A DNA stretch of 64,000 nt from Verrucomicrobiaceae bacterium. GTDB lineage: Bacteria; Verrucomicrobiota; Verrucomicrobiia; Verrucomicrobiales; Verrucomicrobiaceae. The notes beneath the pieces are model-generated. The model made no database searches, was not told the origin of the DNA, and was given only the letters and a program-made list of their open reading frames with translations. Below, piece by piece: positions 52,207-59,136 of the stretch. Within the stretch, counting starts at the first letter, position 1, and every line of letters starts with the position of its first letter. The stretch spans positions 1-64,000 of the forward strand of contig CANIBP010000026.1 of assembly GCA_947466075.1 (NCBI GenBank). The letters run 5' to 3'. A program made the translations under genes and the position numbers.

Positions 52207-53070
52207 TTATTTGCCGTAGCCCGGCTCTGCCTTGCCGTTTTCGTTGATGTGGCCGGTGGTCCAGAGGATGCCGCGGGTAACGAGGTCGAGGTAGCGGGCG
52301 TCAGAGACGGTTTCAGTGTTGTGGCCGATGGTGGTGGAGAAGATTTTGGTTTTGTTCGGGCCGTATTCGTTGGTCCAAGCGACGACGCTGGTGGCTTCGG
52401 TAGCTTTGGCATCAGGTGGGAGAGTTTCGCCTTTTTTGGCCTTGGGGGGGACGATCTGAACGCCGGATGCGATGGCTTTGCCGGTGAGGATCTGAACGTT
52501 GTTGTAGAGTTCTTCGTTGATAGTTGTCCAGTTTTCGAGGCCTTGGGTGATGGGGTGCGCTTTATCGGTGAAGGTGATGGAGATGGGTTCTTTTGGGCCG
52601 TGCGCAGTGGATTGCAGTCCGAGCATTTCATACCACGCGGCATTGTCGGCACCGGGGGCGACGGGTTCGCGGAAATTTCCGGAGCGGTAGCTGTGCATGG
52701 CACAGTGAAGGTTCACGGCGGGTTTACCGGCCTTGTGTGCACCGAGGATGGCACCGATGTAGGCGGGATCGGTGATGTCAGCGCTGCACTCGTCGTGAAT
52801 GATGACGTCGAAGTCTTTGTCCCATTCTTTGGCTTTGTAGATTTCAAAGGTGGCCTTGGTGGTCTTGTCTGGATTGTAGGCGATATCGACAATTGCATTG
52901 AGGCGTGCCTCGATTCCTTCTTTGAGTACAACGGTCTGCTTGTCGTATTCATGGCAGCAGCCACCAGCGACGATAAGGATGCGCAAGGGTTTGACGGTGG
53001 CGTCGGCGGCCTTGGCAAGGAACAGGGCAGCGGTGAGGGCGAGAGTCGCGAGTGGGAGGATGAGCTTCAT
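52207..53070 (-). CDS. exported ThuA-domain protein
   Basis: This 287-aa protein has a signal peptide (MKLILPLATLALTAALFLAK). The ThuA-like fold is recognised from LRILIVAGGCCHEYDKQTVV, DFDVIIHDECSADITDPAYI, GKPAVNLHCAMHSYRSGNF and HPITQGLENWTTINEELYNN, with the IGHNTET metal-site region. Members are trehalose-utilisation or trehalose-hydrolase-like proteins, and are common in Planctomycetes/Verrucomicrobia. The true substrate is unknown. Divergent from aroE; a terminator follows. Confidence 0.85.
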   Translation of the reverse strand: MKLILPLATLALTAALFLAKAADATVKPLRILIVAGGCCHEYDKQTVVLKEGIEARLNAIVDIAYNPDKTTKATFEIYKAKEWDKDFDVIIHDECSADITDPAYIGAILGAHKAGKPAVNLHCAMHSYRSGNFREPVAPGADNAAWYEMLGLQSTAHGPKEPISITFTDKAHPITQGLENWTTINEELYNNVQILTGKAIASGVQIVPPKAKKGETLPPDAKATEATSVVAWTNEYGPNKTKIFSTTIGHNTETVSDARYLDLVTRGILWTTGHINENGKAEPGYGK

Positions 53071-53217
53071 GGAATGACGAATGGTTGGATGCAGAGGATG
53101 ATTGCTGCGCGAAACAAACGAGATGTCGAGCAGGAAAATTGCGCCGGGAACTTTGACAGGGAGAACATCTGTGGCGATGGCTGCTGCGTGGGAGAGTTTT
53201 TATCGTTTGATGATTTG

Positions 53218-54102
53218 ATGCATTGGAGCGCCGTTTCCGGGCGCTTCACGCCGCCTGCACGGCTGGCGGTGATTGGTGATCCAATCGCGCATTCTCGCAG
53301 TCCGCAGATGCACAATCCGGCGTTGCGGGCGTGTGGCATCGACGCGCAGTATATTCGCGTTCAGGTCCCGGTTGGTCGTGTGGGCGAGGCATTCCAGCAG
53401 TTTGTGAAGTGTGGGTTCCTCGGTGTGAACATCACCATTCCGCATAAATTTGAGGCACTGGCGGTGGTCGATGAGCTAGATGAACTGGCAGCGGCTTTGG
53501 GAGCTGTGAACACGCTGGCGATCCGCGATGGCAAACTGCACGGTTATAATAGCGACGGGCCGGGCTTCATCCGCAGCGTCCGCGAGGCATTCGGGGCTGA
53601 ATTGCAGGATCTGCGTGTGCTGATTCTCGGTGCTGGTGGCGGGGCAGGACGTGCGGTGGCGGCGCAAAGCGCGCTCAAGAGGTGCCGGAAATTGATTTTG
53701 GTGAACCGTTCGATCGAAAAAGCTGAGACCGTAGCAGGTGAAATCCGGGCGGTGGGTCGCTGCCCAGATGTATCGGTGCTGAACTGGACAGATGAGGATG
53801 TCGCGAAGGCTGCATCTAATGTGGATTTGATCGTGAATGCCACATCACTCGGTATGAAAGCCAGCGATGCGAAACTACTGCCTGCGGGGGTTTTGGAGGC
53901 AAGGCATCTCGTGTTCGACATGGTTTATAGGGCTGATGGCTCAACACCACTGCTTGCAGATGCAAAGCTGGCTGGCGCAAAGACCGTGGATGGCCTCACC
54001 CTGCTGCTGCATCAAGGCGCGATCTCGTTTGAGCACTGGTTTGACCAACCTGCGCCGCTCGATGTGATGCGTGCGGGCTTGCAGAATGCTGTGATGGTGT
54101 GA
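53218..54102 (+). CDS. aroE: shikimate dehydrogenase AroE
   Basis: This 294-aa protein reduces 3-dehydroshikimate in aromatic amino acid synthesis. Clear blocks are LAVIGDPIAHSRSPQMHNPA (shikimate-binding Ser pair), NITIPHKFEALAVVDELD with the catalytic Lys, ALGAVNTL, YNSDGPGFI with the catalytic Asp, the NADP motif LILGAGGGAGRAVAAQSA, NRS for the phosphate, and HQGAISFEHWF near the end. The ATG at 53218 is used; the much longer upstream frame is an overlap with the ThuA gene's antisense. No other shikimate genes are nearby. Confidence 0.95.
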   Translation: MHWSAVSGRFTPPARLAVIGDPIAHSRSPQMHNPALRACGIDAQYIRVQVPVGRVGEAFQQFVKCGFLGVNITIPHKFEALAVVDELDELAAALGAVNTLAIRDGKLHGYNSDGPGFIRSVREAFGAELQDLRVLILGAGGGAGRAVAAQSALKRCRKLILVNRSIEKAETVAGEIRAVGRCPDVSVLNWTDEDVAKAASNVDLIVNATSLGMKASDAKLLPAGVLEARHLVFDMVYRADGSTPLLADAKLAGAKTVDGLTLLLHQGAISFEHWFDQPAPLDVMRAGLQNAVMV

Positions 54103-54115
54103 AGAATGCCGCCGC

Positions 54116-54394
54116 ATGACTTCGACGCGGCATTTCGCACTCTGTTTTTTCGGGCCGATCCTGATGGGGGCGATCTATTGCGGCTTTATTTTTCAGATCT
54201 GGGACTGGCTGGACTACCGCCACATCTCGCCGCTGGTTGTCATACTGGTGGGAGTTGTCTTCTTTGCGTGGGCGACACGGTGGTTCGTCAGGAATTTCAT
54301 CGCGGTGGACTGCCCGTTTTGCGGCGGTAAGAGCTATGAAATTCCAGATCGGGGCAACCGTTTCATGTGCCGCCGTTGTGGCAAGGACCACTGA
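54116..54394 (+). CDS. small membrane protein with a zinc-ribbon-like tail
   Basis: This 92-aa protein has two transmembrane helices (FFGPILMGAIYCGFIF, then VVILVGVVFFAWATRWFV) and a soluble end with two Cys pairs, VDCPFCGGKSYE and FMCRRCGKDH, spaced as in zinc ribbons. The tail is likely cytoplasmic or periplasmic depending on topology. It starts 13 bases after aroE in the same direction, so co-transcription is likely. Function not known. Confidence 0.75.
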   Translation: MTSTRHFALCFFGPILMGAIYCGFIFQIWDWLDYRHISPLVVILVGVVFFAWATRWFVRNFIAVDCPFCGGKSYEIPDRGNRFMCRRCGKDH

Positions 54395-54693
54395 GAGCCG
54401 CTTTTGTGGCAATAAATCGGCTTGCTCAATGTCGTGAAAGTCGTTACCTATGTGCAGCGTTTAAGTTCCCAGCTTCGCTAGGCCGTCTTCGTTTTAATGA
54501 GCGTGCCTTTTCCTAACAGACTTTCCCTGCATGATTTTTTCTTCGTCGCGTCCAACCACCCCGCTTGATCGGGAGGCAGTGGGCGCGTGCATGTCGGAAT
54601 TGAGTCCGTGCTGATCATGATGTTTGCAGCGCGTTTTTCTCGAATGATTTTCCAAGTGGTTGCCACACGGCGACTTGGAGTTTTGAACACACC
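54395..54693. other. long leader region upstream of infC
   Basis: These 299 bases separate a small gene from infC with no gene of their own on the plus strand. The antisense frame over it is a mirror artefact. A structured leader is plausible because infC messages are often autoregulated, but I see only weak hairpins and no T-run. Confidence 0.4.
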
Positions 54694-54708
54694 CGGAGGT
54701 ATCCTATA
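54694..54708 (+). promoter_or_regulatory. ribosome binding site and AUA start of infC
   Basis: GGAGGT (54694-54699) is a perfect Shine-Dalgarno sequence, followed by 6 bases and ATA at 54706 in the infC frame. The next in-frame initiator, TTG at 54727, has no such site. IF3 rejects AUA/AUU/AUC starts, so it limits its own translation from such codons. The pairing of a perfect ribosome binding site with ATA is the classic infC arrangement. Confidence 0.7.
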
Positions 54709-55728
54709 AGCAATCCATTCCAGCAGTTGAGCGGCGGCAATTTCGCCCCTCGTCCCCAGCAAAATCAAGGTGCAGGCAGCACGCCGCCACCACGTCCTGC
54801 CAGCCCGGCCGGACCACCGAGTGCAGCACCACGTCCCGCAGGCCCTCCAGGAGCTTTTCCACGTCCCGCAGGTCCGCCTCGTCCAGCAGGTGGCTATGCT
54901 GGCGCTGGTGGTGGTGGAGCGTTTCGTCCCGGCGGCAGTGGTGGAAATCGCCCTGGTGGTCGCGACCGGCCCAATGGCCGCTTTGTGGATCAGACCCGAA
55001 TCAATGAGCGCATCCGTGCGCCGAAGGTGCGTGTCGTTGAGGAAGATGGGCATCATCAGCTCGGCATCCTTCCCACGGCGCAGGCCATTCGCATCGCCAA
55101 GGAGCGTGGTCTTGATCTCGTGGAAGTCGCGCCAAACGTCGATCCGCCGGTGTGCAAAATCGTCAACTACGGCAAGTACAAGTACATCCAAGAGAAGCAC
55201 AAAAAGGAGGCCCACAAGCATCAGAAGGGCGGCAAGGTGAAGGAGATGAAGTTCCGCATCGGTATCGATCCGCATGATTACTTGATCAAGATCACGCACG
55301 CCGAAGACTTCCTCGCCGAAGGTCACAAGGTGCGCATCCAGCTCCAGTTCCGCGGCCGTCAGATGGCGCATCAGGAACTCGGACATCTGCTTGCCAAGAA
55401 GATCAAAGAGGACCTTATCACCATGGGGCACCTTGACCAAGATCCGCGCATGGCCGGTCGTAACATCAATATGCAGCTCAGCCCGCTGCCCGAACGTCAG
55501 CGTCAGCGCAAGTTCAAGAAGCATCTTAAGGGCGTCACAGAGCACAAGGATATCCTTCACCATGAAGGTCACGATCCGCGTGAGAACAAACACGATCAGG
55601 AGGATCATCACGACGACGATCATCACGACGACGATCATCATGATGACAATCACGCAGCGCCACCGTCTGAGGCAAGTGCACCGCCGCCTGCTGAAGCTGA
55701 TGCCGCACCGGCACCAACAGCCGAATAA
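54706..55728 (+). CDS. infC: translation initiation factor IF-3 with N- and C-terminal extensions
   Basis: This protein (340 aa from the ATA) contains full IF3: RINERIRAPKVRVVEEDGHH, LGILPTAQAIRIAKERGLDL, VEVAPNVDPPVCKIVNYGKY, then KVKEMKFRIGIDPHDY and MAGRNINMQLSPL. IF3 checks start-codon fidelity and splits ribosomes. About 95 residues of Pro/Gly/Ala-rich sequence precede the core (RPAGPPGAFPRPAGPPRP), and the last 60 residues are His/Asp-rich (HHDDDHHDDDHHDD) then Pro/Ala-rich, both absent from the usual 180-aa factor. rpmI and rplT, normally next to infC, are not here; rpe follows on the opposite strand. Confidence 0.95.
   Translation: MSNPFQQLSGGNFAPRPQQNQGAGSTPPPRPASPAGPPSAAPRPAGPPGAFPRPAGPPRPAGGYAGAGGGGAFRPGGSGGNRPGGRDRPNGRFVDQTRINERIRAPKVRVVEEDGHHQLGILPTAQAIRIAKERGLDLVEVAPNVDPPVCKIVNYGKYKYIQEKHKKEAHKHQKGGKVKEMKFRIGIDPHDYLIKITHAEDFLAEGHKVRIQLQFRGRQMAHQELGHLLAKKIKEDLITMGHLDQDPRMAGRNINMQLSPLPERQRQRKFKKHLKGVTEHKDILHHEGHDPRENKHDQEDHHDDDHHDDDHHDDNHAAPPSEASAPPPAEADAAPAPTAE
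55605..55655 (+). repeat. 15-base tandem repeat in the infC tail
   Basis: CATCACGACGACGAT occurs about three times in tandem with slight decay in the last copy. It encodes the HHDDD units of the IF3 C-terminal tail, so the tail probably grew by replication slippage. His/Asp clusters of this kind may bind divalent metals. Confidence 0.65.
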
Positions 55729-55737
55729 AAACTCACG

Positions 55738-55770
55738 AAGGGCAGGAGATCACCTCCTGCCCTTTTTCTT
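55738..55770 (+). terminator. intrinsic terminator of infC
   Basis: AAGGGCAGGAG (55738-55748) pairs with CTCCTGCCCTT (55754-55764) over 11 bp with a 5-base loop, then TTTTT (55763-55767). It begins 10 bases after the infC stop. A strong terminator, which also marks infC as the last gene of its transcript. Confidence 0.85.
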
Positions 55771-55771
55771 G

Positions 55772-56446
55772 TCAGGCCACTGCGGCCGCGAGGTCGCGCA
55801 TGGACTGCTGCATGTCCGGCGGACCGAAAGACGAAGTGCCGCAGACGAATAGGTTTGCTCCGTTCTGCTTCGCAATGGGGGCCGTGTTCGTGTAAATGCC
55901 GCCATCGACTTCGAGATGGAATTTCAAGCCGTGCGCATCGCGGTAATCGCGTGCAGCGGCCAGCTTCGGCATCGTTTCCTTTTCCATGAATGGTTGCCCG
56001 CCGAAGCCCGGCACCACGGTCATCACCAGTAGCAGGTCGATGTCCTTCACAAACGGCAGGGCTGCTTCAAATGGCGTGCTTGGATGCAGCGCGATGCCGC
56101 ATTGTAGCCCGTCGGCACGAATGCGCTTCAGCGTCTCCGCCACGCTCGTGTCATAGTTCGCTTCGACATGGATCGTGATGTTCTGTGATCCCGCTTTGAT
56201 GAAGCGCTCCAGGTAATGATCCGGACGGTGGATCATGAGATGCACATCGAGGAACATATCCGTGCACTTGCGCACCGTCTGCACCATCTGCGGGCCGAAG
56301 GAGATGTTATCGACGAAAGTGCCGTCCATCACATCGAGATGCAGCCATAGAGCGCCGGCACTCGACGCACGCTTCACCTCGGAGTCGATTTTTGACCAGT
56401 CGGAGGCCAGCAAGGAAGGGAGAATGAGGTTGGTGGTATGATTCAT
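55772..56446 (-). CDS. rpe: ribulose-phosphate 3-epimerase
   Basis: This 224-aa TIM-barrel enzyme interconverts ribulose- and xylulose-5-phosphate. The family blocks are ILPSLLASDWSKIDSEV, LHLDVMDGTFVDNISFGP (first metal His and Asp), LDVHLMIHRPDHYLERF, LLLVMTVVPGFGGQPF, EVDGGIYTNTAPI. The ATG at 56446 gives the family length; ATGs at 56455 and 56488 are upstream. It stands alone on this strand, facing infC. Confidence 0.95.
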   Translation of the reverse strand: MNHTTNLILPSLLASDWSKIDSEVKRASSAGALWLHLDVMDGTFVDNISFGPQMVQTVRKCTDMFLDVHLMIHRPDHYLERFIKAGSQNITIHVEANYDTSVAETLKRIRADGLQCGIALHPSTPFEAALPFVKDIDLLLVMTVVPGFGGQPFMEKETMPKLAAARDYRDAHGLKFHLEVDGGIYTNTAPIAKQNGANLFVCGTSSFGPPDMQQSMRDLAAAVA

Positions 56447-56472
56447 CCCGGTCATAAGGCTGTCGTGGCGGC

Positions 56473-56555
56473 AAGTTTCAAGTTTCAAGTTTCAAGTTCT
56501 ACGGTTACAGCGTGGCAGACCCACTTGAAACTTTGAACCTGGAACTTGGAACTTC
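56473..56555. repeat. heptad repeat array, inverted halves, entering tadA
   Basis: Four AAGTTTC-type heptads (56473-56500) are followed, after 23 bases, by four inverted relatives CTTGAAA/CTTTGAA/CCTGGAA/CTTGGAA (56524-56551). The halves can fold into a hairpin of about 28 bp. The right half is translated as LETLNLELGTS in the TadA N-terminus, so the repeat supplies the first residues of the enzyme. Confidence 0.7.
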
Positions 56556-57084
56556 AATTTTTGACGACGAGCATTTCATGCGCGAAGCGCTGCGGCAGGC
56601 CCGCAAGGCCGCGAAACAGGACGAAGTGCCCATCGGCGCCGTGATCGTGCATCAGGGCAATGTCATTGGCCGCGCTTGGAACCAGGTCGAGACGCTCAAG
56701 GACGCCACCGCCCATGCCGAAATGCTCGCGCTCACCCAGGCCGAGAGCGCCCTCGGGGACTGGCGGCTCAACGATTGCGATCTCTACGTCACCAAGGAGC
56801 CTTGCCCCATGTGCGCCGGTGCCATCATGCACTGCCGCGTGCGCCGCGTCATCTTCGGCTGCCCCGACGTCAAAGGTGGTGCCGCCGGCGGCTTCTGGAA
56901 CCTCCTTCAAGCTCCGAACCTCAATCACCGTACCGAGATCACCTCTGGCGTGCTCAATGACGACTGCGTCCGCATCCTCAAAGAATTCTTCGCCGAAGCC
57001 CGCCGCCGCCGGGCGGAAGGCATCGAGCACAAGAAGGGCGCGGCGAAGGATGGCGATGATGCCGTGGTGTTTGATGGGCCATGA
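56512..57084 (+). CDS. tadA: tRNA adenosine(34) deaminase TadA
   Basis: This 190-aa protein (GTG at 56512) has the deaminase zinc motifs TAHAEMLALTQ (His and catalytic Glu) and EPCPMCAGAIMHC (two Cys), and the TadA-specific DEVPIGAVIVHQGNVIG. It converts A34 of tRNA-Arg to inosine. The family start should lie just before DDEHFMREAL, and the segment ahead of it is repeat-derived (LETLNLELGTS). An ATG at 56578 would drop the conserved DDEHF, so the true start is upstream, perhaps the GTG, which lacks a ribosome binding site. The C-terminal tail (RRRRAEGIEHKKGAAKD) is charged. Confidence 0.9.
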   Translation: MADPLETLNLELGTSIFDDEHFMREALRQARKAAKQDEVPIGAVIVHQGNVIGRAWNQVETLKDATAHAEMLALTQAESALGDWRLNDCDLYVTKEPCPMCAGAIMHCRVRRVIFGCPDVKGGAAGGFWNLLQAPNLNHRTEITSGVLNDDCVRILKEFFAEARRRRAEGIEHKKGAAKDGDDAVVFDGP

Positions 57085-57138
57085 ATCGCCATTCGTTTTA
57101 GACTTCCTGTCTGCGCTAAGATTGGTTAGTTTTGCTGC

Positions 57139-57825
57139 ATGAAACAATTTTCCCCGTTCAGCAGCTTAATCCTAGGCTGCTGTATCTTGTATACTTGCTT
57201 TGAATCAGGCTCTGACAGGTGTGGGCTGACTAGCTCGAGAAAGCTCATGACACAGAGCGTGATCAAAGACCTTCGTATTGCGATTACGAGCTTCCAAATC
57301 GAGTGTGGTCATTTCCCGGGCCAGTCAGAGCAAAGTCAGGCCTCCGATACCCGGCTATTATCCACCGGACCACTCATTGACTGTTTGCTGGGTCAGAATA
57401 CCGCTTGGAATCGGAAAGAGATCAAGTTCGTCGATCTGATGACGGCTCGGGATGGGAAATTTGGCTATGTCCCTGCCGAAGGATCGAATCCCTGCCGCTT
57501 GGTGGATCTATGGGGCAATCCATACGTCATCCTGCTGGATACGAATGGCGACGGGAAGGTGCAGAATCCAGACATCAGGAATGCTGATCCCGCGATCGCA
57601 CATAGCGAGACGAGTCCTGCTCCCGAATTCCTTCCTGTTGAGATAGCCATCCACAGCTTTGGCAAAGATGGGATCGAGGGCACCGCCGATGACGTTGTCT
57701 CCTGGCGCTCGACTCCCGAATCTAGTGTGATGTTGGTTCCGATGTGGCTTTTGGTCATCGTGTTGATCCTGTTGTTACTTATCATCCTAATCGTCCGACG
57801 AATGCGGGCATCTCCCGCGAAATGA
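57139..57825 (+). CDS. GspG-like pseudopilin-fold protein with C-terminal membrane helix
   Basis: This 228-aa protein has a hydrophobic leader (SSLILGCCILYTCF). It carries the type II secretion major pseudopilin pattern: KDLRIAITSFQIECGHFP, then VDLWGNPYVILLDTNGDGKV and SFGKDGIEGTADDVVSW, with the calcium-loop Asp residues. Unlike real GspG it lacks the GFTLIE prepilin leader at the very start, and ends in a transmembrane helix (WLLVIVLILLLLIILIV) with a basic tail. It may be an inner-membrane relative rather than an assembled pseudopilin. Confidence 0.75.
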   Translation: MKQFSPFSSLILGCCILYTCFESGSDRCGLTSSRKLMTQSVIKDLRIAITSFQIECGHFPGQSEQSQASDTRLLSTGPLIDCLLGQNTAWNRKEIKFVDLMTARDGKFGYVPAEGSNPCRLVDLWGNPYVILLDTNGDGKVQNPDIRNADPAIAHSETSPAPEFLPVEIAIHSFGKDGIEGTADDVVSWRSTPESSVMLVPMWLLVIVLILLLLIILIVRRMRASPAK

Positions 57826-57828
57826 AGC

Positions 57829-58443
57829 TCACTCCTCCCCCGCAAACGTCGCCACCACCTTCGGTTCACTCCCAGCCTTGATCGCAAACACTTCGCAGCT
57901 CGCGGCGAAGGCATCGGTGGTGTAGCGCTCGGCGAGGTCTTCGACGAATTCGTGGAAGGCTTCTTCCCTGGCCGGAAAAACATACAGCGCATGGCGGTCG
58001 GGCATGGCGACCCAGATTTCTTTACCGAACAGCTCCTCGAAAATCTTGGGTAGTGATGGCGCGACGAGTAGCGTTGCGTAGAGCGAGGATTCGCCACGAT
58101 AGACGGCGTAGGCGACCTTGCCGTCTGCGCCTTTGATGAGATCGGGTTTGAGGAGCACCAAACGCTTGTCGGCGGCGATTTTGGCGCGTTCGGCGAAGGT
58201 TTCGATGCTCAGGCCGAGCTTGGAGAAGGCTTCCTGCGAGTAGGGCTCGATGCCGCTCGGCGTGACGGCGGATTCACGATATGGCGTGAGCACCGTGGCC
58301 TGCGAACCGGCAGGCGTGATCGAATACGCCGAGCGCATGACTTTCGGCTCCGGCATCAGCAGCAGGGTTTCGAGTTTGCGCTCCGTCTGGGCGTGCAGAG
58401 CGTTTGCAGCGAGAAGCAGGAGGCAGAAAAGCGGGCGCATCAT
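57829..58443 (-). CDS. secreted unknown protein
   Basis: This 204-aa protein has a signal peptide (MMRPLFCLLLLAANALHAQ). The mature part reads SAYSITPAGSQATVLTPYRE, LVLLKPDLIKGADGKVAYAV, WVAMPDRHALYVFPAREEAF and has no family I recognise. Convergent with the pseudopilin-like gene (3 bases between stops) and divergent from ruvA. Confidence 0.65.
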   Translation of the reverse strand: MMRPLFCLLLLAANALHAQTERKLETLLLMPEPKVMRSAYSITPAGSQATVLTPYRESAVTPSGIEPYSQEAFSKLGLSIETFAERAKIAADKRLVLLKPDLIKGADGKVAYAVYRGESSLYATLLVAPSLPKIFEELFGKEIWVAMPDRHALYVFPAREEAFHEFVEDLAERYTTDAFAASCEVFAIKAGSEPKVVATFAGEE

Positions 58444-58518
58444 GGTGGAAATTGGCGGCAATTAGCCGCGAAGTAAACCTCCGCTTGCACCTTCGCACAG
58501 CACCGCCTTCATAAACGC

Positions 58519-59124
58519 ATGATCGCCTTTCTCCGTGGCCTGCTGGCCGAAGCATTGCCCCACCGTGTCACCCTTGATGTTCACGGTGTCGGCTACGTTG
58601 CACTCATTCCGCTGACGACCTTCGACAAACTGCCGCAAATTGGTGCCGAGGTGCAATTGCTTACGCATTACCATGTCACCGACCGCGATCACACGCTGTT
58701 CGGCTTCATGACCTCGGACGAACGCGATCTGTTTCGCCTGCTGATGGACCGCGTCTCAGGCATCGGTCCCAAGATGGCGCTCAGCGTGCTCAGCGGCATG
58801 CCAGTCGCTGCATTCAAGGATGCGGTGATCGCAGGCGATGTGAAGGCGCTCTCACGAATCAAAGGCGTGGGCGGCAAGACAGCCGAGCGCATCGTGCTGG
58901 AACTCAAGGACAAGGTCGGTGTCGTGACGGCCTGGCAGGCGGCTCAAACTGCCAAGGGCACGCACGATCCGAAGCAGGAGGCGCAAAGCGATGCGGTGCT
59001 TGGCTTGATCGCGCTCGGTTACAAGCAGAGCGAGGCGATCAAAGCCGTGAACGAACTTGCCAAGCAGCCTGGCATCGACACGGCGGACAAACTCATCCGC
59101 GAAGCATTGCGGAGCATGAATTGA
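58519..59124 (+). CDS. ruvA: Holliday junction DNA helicase subunit RuvA
   Basis: This 201-aa protein has the RuvA OB-fold (FLRGLLAEALPHRVTLDVHG, VGYVALIPLTTFDKL), the two helix-hairpin-helix motifs (DRVSGIGPKMALSVLSGM, SRIKGVGGKTAERIVLELKD) and the C-terminal domain III that contacts RuvB (AVLGLIALGYKQSEAIKAVN). It binds four-way junctions and guides branch migration. ruvB and ruvC are not in the window. Confidence 0.97.
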   Translation: MIAFLRGLLAEALPHRVTLDVHGVGYVALIPLTTFDKLPQIGAEVQLLTHYHVTDRDHTLFGFMTSDERDLFRLLMDRVSGIGPKMALSVLSGMPVAAFKDAVIAGDVKALSRIKGVGGKTAERIVLELKDKVGVVTAWQAAQTAKGTHDPKQEAQSDAVLGLIALGYKQSEAIKAVNELAKQPGIDTADKLIREALRSMN

Positions 59125-59136
59125 GGTCGTTCTCCG

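Noticed and set aside
52249..53217. N-terminal extension of AroE by more than 300 residues
   Set aside because: The extension is antisense to the ThuA gene, while AroE family length and motifs begin near 53218.
54727..55728. infC starting at TTG 54727
   Set aside because: The TTG has no ribosome binding site, whereas a perfect one lies in the right place for the in-frame ATA at 54706.
56473..56555. CRISPR array
   Set aside because: The repeats are contiguous heptads without unique spacers, and no cas gene is present. No other CRISPR-like array was found in the window.
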